Assembly: GCA_050743365.1 (NCBI GenBank)
Contig: JBOGFI010000219.1
Span: 1-7,152, forward strand
DNA length: 7,152 nucleotides
Source: JBOGFI01 sp050743365
Lineage (GTDB): Bacteria; Actinomycetota; Acidimicrobiia; IMCC26256; JACDBD01
Reading direction: 5' to 3'
Below the pieces are notes generated by a model. The model did no database searches, was not told where the DNA came from, and saw only the letters and a list, made by a program, of their open reading frames with translations. Positions 6,321 to 7,152 of the stretch are shown here, one piece after another. The position numbers and the translations under genes are program-made. Each line of letters opens with the position of its first letter. Within the stretch, counting starts at the first letter, position 1.

Positions 6321-6962
6321 CTAGGCGCCGTCGGGGAGGACCGTGTCGACGGCGCGCCAGCAGTACCAGGCGGCCACGCTGCGGTACGGGCGGAACGGGT
6401 CTCCGAGGGACTCGAGCTGCTTGGGCGAGGGCAGTTCCGGCTCCCCGTAGAGGCGCGCGTAGCCCTTGCGCACGCCGTAGTCACCGACCGGCCACACGTC
6501 GAGCCGGCCGAGCTGGAAGATGAGGAACATCTCGGCCGTCCACCGGCCGATGCCCCGCACGAGCGTGAGCTCGCGCACGATCTCGTCGTCGGGCAGACGG
6601 GCGACCCGGTCGAGCTGCACCGAGCCGTCGAGCACCCTCTCCGCCAGGTCGCGGATCGATGCCGCCTTGCTCCCCGACAACCCGACGGCGCGCAGCCGCG
6701 CGACGGGGAGCGCGAGCGTCGCCTCGGGCGTCGGCACTTCGCCGTCGAACAGGGCGGCGAAGCGAGCGTGGATCGCGGCGGCGGCCTTCCCCGCCAGCTG
6801 CTGGTACAGGATCGACCGAGCCAACTCGGCGAAGTGGTCGCGCCGCGGGCGTCCCCGCCGCAGGTCGCACGGCCCCAGCCGCTCGACCATCGCCCGCAGC
6901 ACGGGGTCGCGCCGCGCGAGCTCGGCGGAGGCGTCGGCCAAGGCGCGGCGCGTGGGCGGCAT
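6321..6962 (-). CDS. HhH-GPD DNA glycosylase, AlkA-type (3-methyladenine DNA glycosylase II-like)
   Basis: From ATG 6962 the product is 213 residues. SILYQQLAGKAAAAIHARF (about 50-68) matches the conserved QQ helix of AlkA/MAG enzymes. The helix-hairpin-helix is V135-R-G-I-G-R-W-T-A-E-M, and the following LDVWPVGDYGVRKG carries catalytic D161. There is no C-terminal iron-sulfur cysteine cluster, which excludes the EndoIII and MutY groups. AlkA enzymes remove alkylated purines to start base excision repair. The length fits the short single-domain AlkA/Mag1-like members that lack the N-terminal domain of E. coli AlkA. ATG 6962 is chosen over GTG 6986 because it lies 7 nt after a TAGCGT box and the protein then starts MPPTRRALADA. 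It is convergent with, and directly abuts, the DUF6624 gene. Confidence 0.92.
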   Translation of the reverse strand: MPPTRRALADASAELARRDPVLRAMVERLGPCDLRRGRPRRDHFAELARSILYQQLAGKAAAAIHARFAALFDGEVPTPEATLALPVARLRAVGLSGSKAASIRDLAERVLDGSVQLDRVARLPDDEIVRELTLVRGIGRWTAEMFLIFQLGRLDVWPVGDYGVRKGYARLYGEPELPSPKQLESLGDPFRPYRSVAAWYCWRAVDTVLPDGA

Positions 6963-6969
6963 GCACTGC

Positions 6970-6975
6970 ACGCTA
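6970..6975 (-). promoter_or_regulatory. -10 box (TAGCGT) for a leaderless glycosylase transcript
   Basis: On the minus strand TAGCGT ends 7 nt before ATG 6962, so transcription would begin at or next to the start codon. This supports the ATG over GTG 6986, which lies upstream of the box. Confidence 0.55.
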
Positions 6976-7032
6976 CCGATGCTCACCGGACCGAGATCGA
7001 CGACCTGACGCCGGACCGTCCGAGCCGTTCGC

Positions 7033-7038
7033 TACCCT
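7033..7038 (+). promoter_or_regulatory. -10 box (TACCCT) for the right-edge gene
   Basis: TACCCT ends 8 nt before GTG 7047, the third plus-strand case with the same spacing, and is used here to choose that start. Confidence 0.55.
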
Positions 7039-7046
7039 GACAGGTC

Positions 7047-7152
7047 GTGCCCCCTCGCACCGAGCCGCCGCGGCCGCGTGACGCGCACAAGCGACGCCGC
7101 GCCGTGGTGTCGGGCGTCGCGGCCGTCGCGGCGGTGGCGGCCGCCGTCGCCC
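7047..7152 (+). CDS. Start of a probable exported or membrane-anchored protein (partial)
   Basis: Only about 35 residues are visible before the right edge. The N-terminus is proline/arginine-rich (PPRTEPPRPRDAHKRRR), followed by an uninterrupted Ala/Val stretch (AVVSGVAAVAAVAAAVA). This basic-then-hydrophobic order fits a signal peptide or a type II membrane anchor. The family cannot be told. The GTG start rests on the TACCCT box 8 nt upstream and on the frame staying open to the edge. In GC-rich DNA, Ala/Val runs also arise by chance, so confidence is moderate. Confidence 0.55.
   Translation, partial: MPPRTEPPRPRDAHKRRRAVVSGVAAVAAVAAAVA

Larger units (their letters stand above)
6963..7046. 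promoter_or_regulatory. Divergent intergenic region between the glycosylase and the right-edge gene
   Basis: These 84 nt separate two divergent starts and contain a TANNNT box close to each (listed separately). Nothing resembling an operator palindrome or a clear -35 element was seen; CTGACG at 7005-7010 lies too far (22 nt) from the plus-strand -10 box. Confidence 0.6.

Noticed and set aside
4916..6523. Plus-strand open frame of 535 codons
   Set aside because: It runs antisense through a cyclase N-terminus and the SGNH gene, then overlaps DUF6624 and the glycosylase; it has no recognisable domain and an Arg/Ala/Gly composition typical of shadow frames in GC-rich DNA.
6963..6986. GTG 6986 as the glycosylase start
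   Set aside because: It lies upstream of the TAGCGT box; the extra eight residues (SIGSVQC) have no family counterpart that I recognise.
1..7152. CRISPR arrays, tRNAs, insertion sequences, phage or toxin-antitoxin modules
   Set aside because: No regularly spaced repeats, cloverleaf-like segments, terminal inverted repeats or transposase, integrase or toxin motifs were found on reading both strands; the only repeats are paralogous cyclase segments.

Overview
The window is very GC-rich (roughly 70% by eye) and densely coding. It reads as an actinobacterial chromosome segment, perhaps from an uncultured Acidimicrobiia-like lineage. The lineage guess rests on Ltp2/DUF35-type proteins, a DUF6624 protein, mycobacterial-style class III cyclases, strong G/C at third codon positions, and starts that lack Shine-Dalgarno sequences but have a TANNNT box 7-8 nt upstream. 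No rRNA, tRNA, CRISPR array, insertion sequence or phage gene was seen.

Left block, minus strand, 2031 to 1: a thioredoxin-fold redoxin, then a thiolase-fold lipid-transfer-like protein, then a DUF35 zinc-ribbon/OB protein cut by the window edge. They lie 14 nt and 3 nt apart and look like one operon. By eye the thiolase-fold protein lacks the catalytic cysteines and the GHP histidine, with tyrosines at two of those places. Together with its DUF35 partner this suggests an acyl-CoA aldolase (retro-aldolase) or lipid-transfer-like role rather than an ordinary thiolase, possibly in degradation of steroid or other branched side chains.

Middle block: a GNAT acetyltransferase on the plus strand (2070-2867) starts 38 nt from the redoxin start and ends overlapping, tail to tail, the last gene of a minus-strand cluster. 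In transcription order that cluster is an SGNH hydrolase (5752-5090), an intact class III nucleotidyl cyclase (5077-3974) and a tandem paralogue of it (3974-2864). The paralogue carries two separate one-base deletions. Once these are bridged it is full length with all catalytic residues, so it is either a very young pseudogene or a consensus-sequence error. The cyclases overlap by one nucleotide (TGATG).

Right block: a DUF6624 protein (5772-6320, plus) diverges from the SGNH gene and abuts, stop to stop, a minus-strand HhH-GPD DNA glycosylase of the AlkA type (6962-6321). Divergent from the glycosylase, a new gene begins at 7047 with a basic-hydrophobic N-terminus and runs off the right edge.

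The window shows no clear new defence or mobile system. The points most worth a second look are the rewired thiolase active site, the twice-frameshifted cyclase beside its intact twin, and the uniformly spaced promoter boxes that imply leaderless mRNAs.
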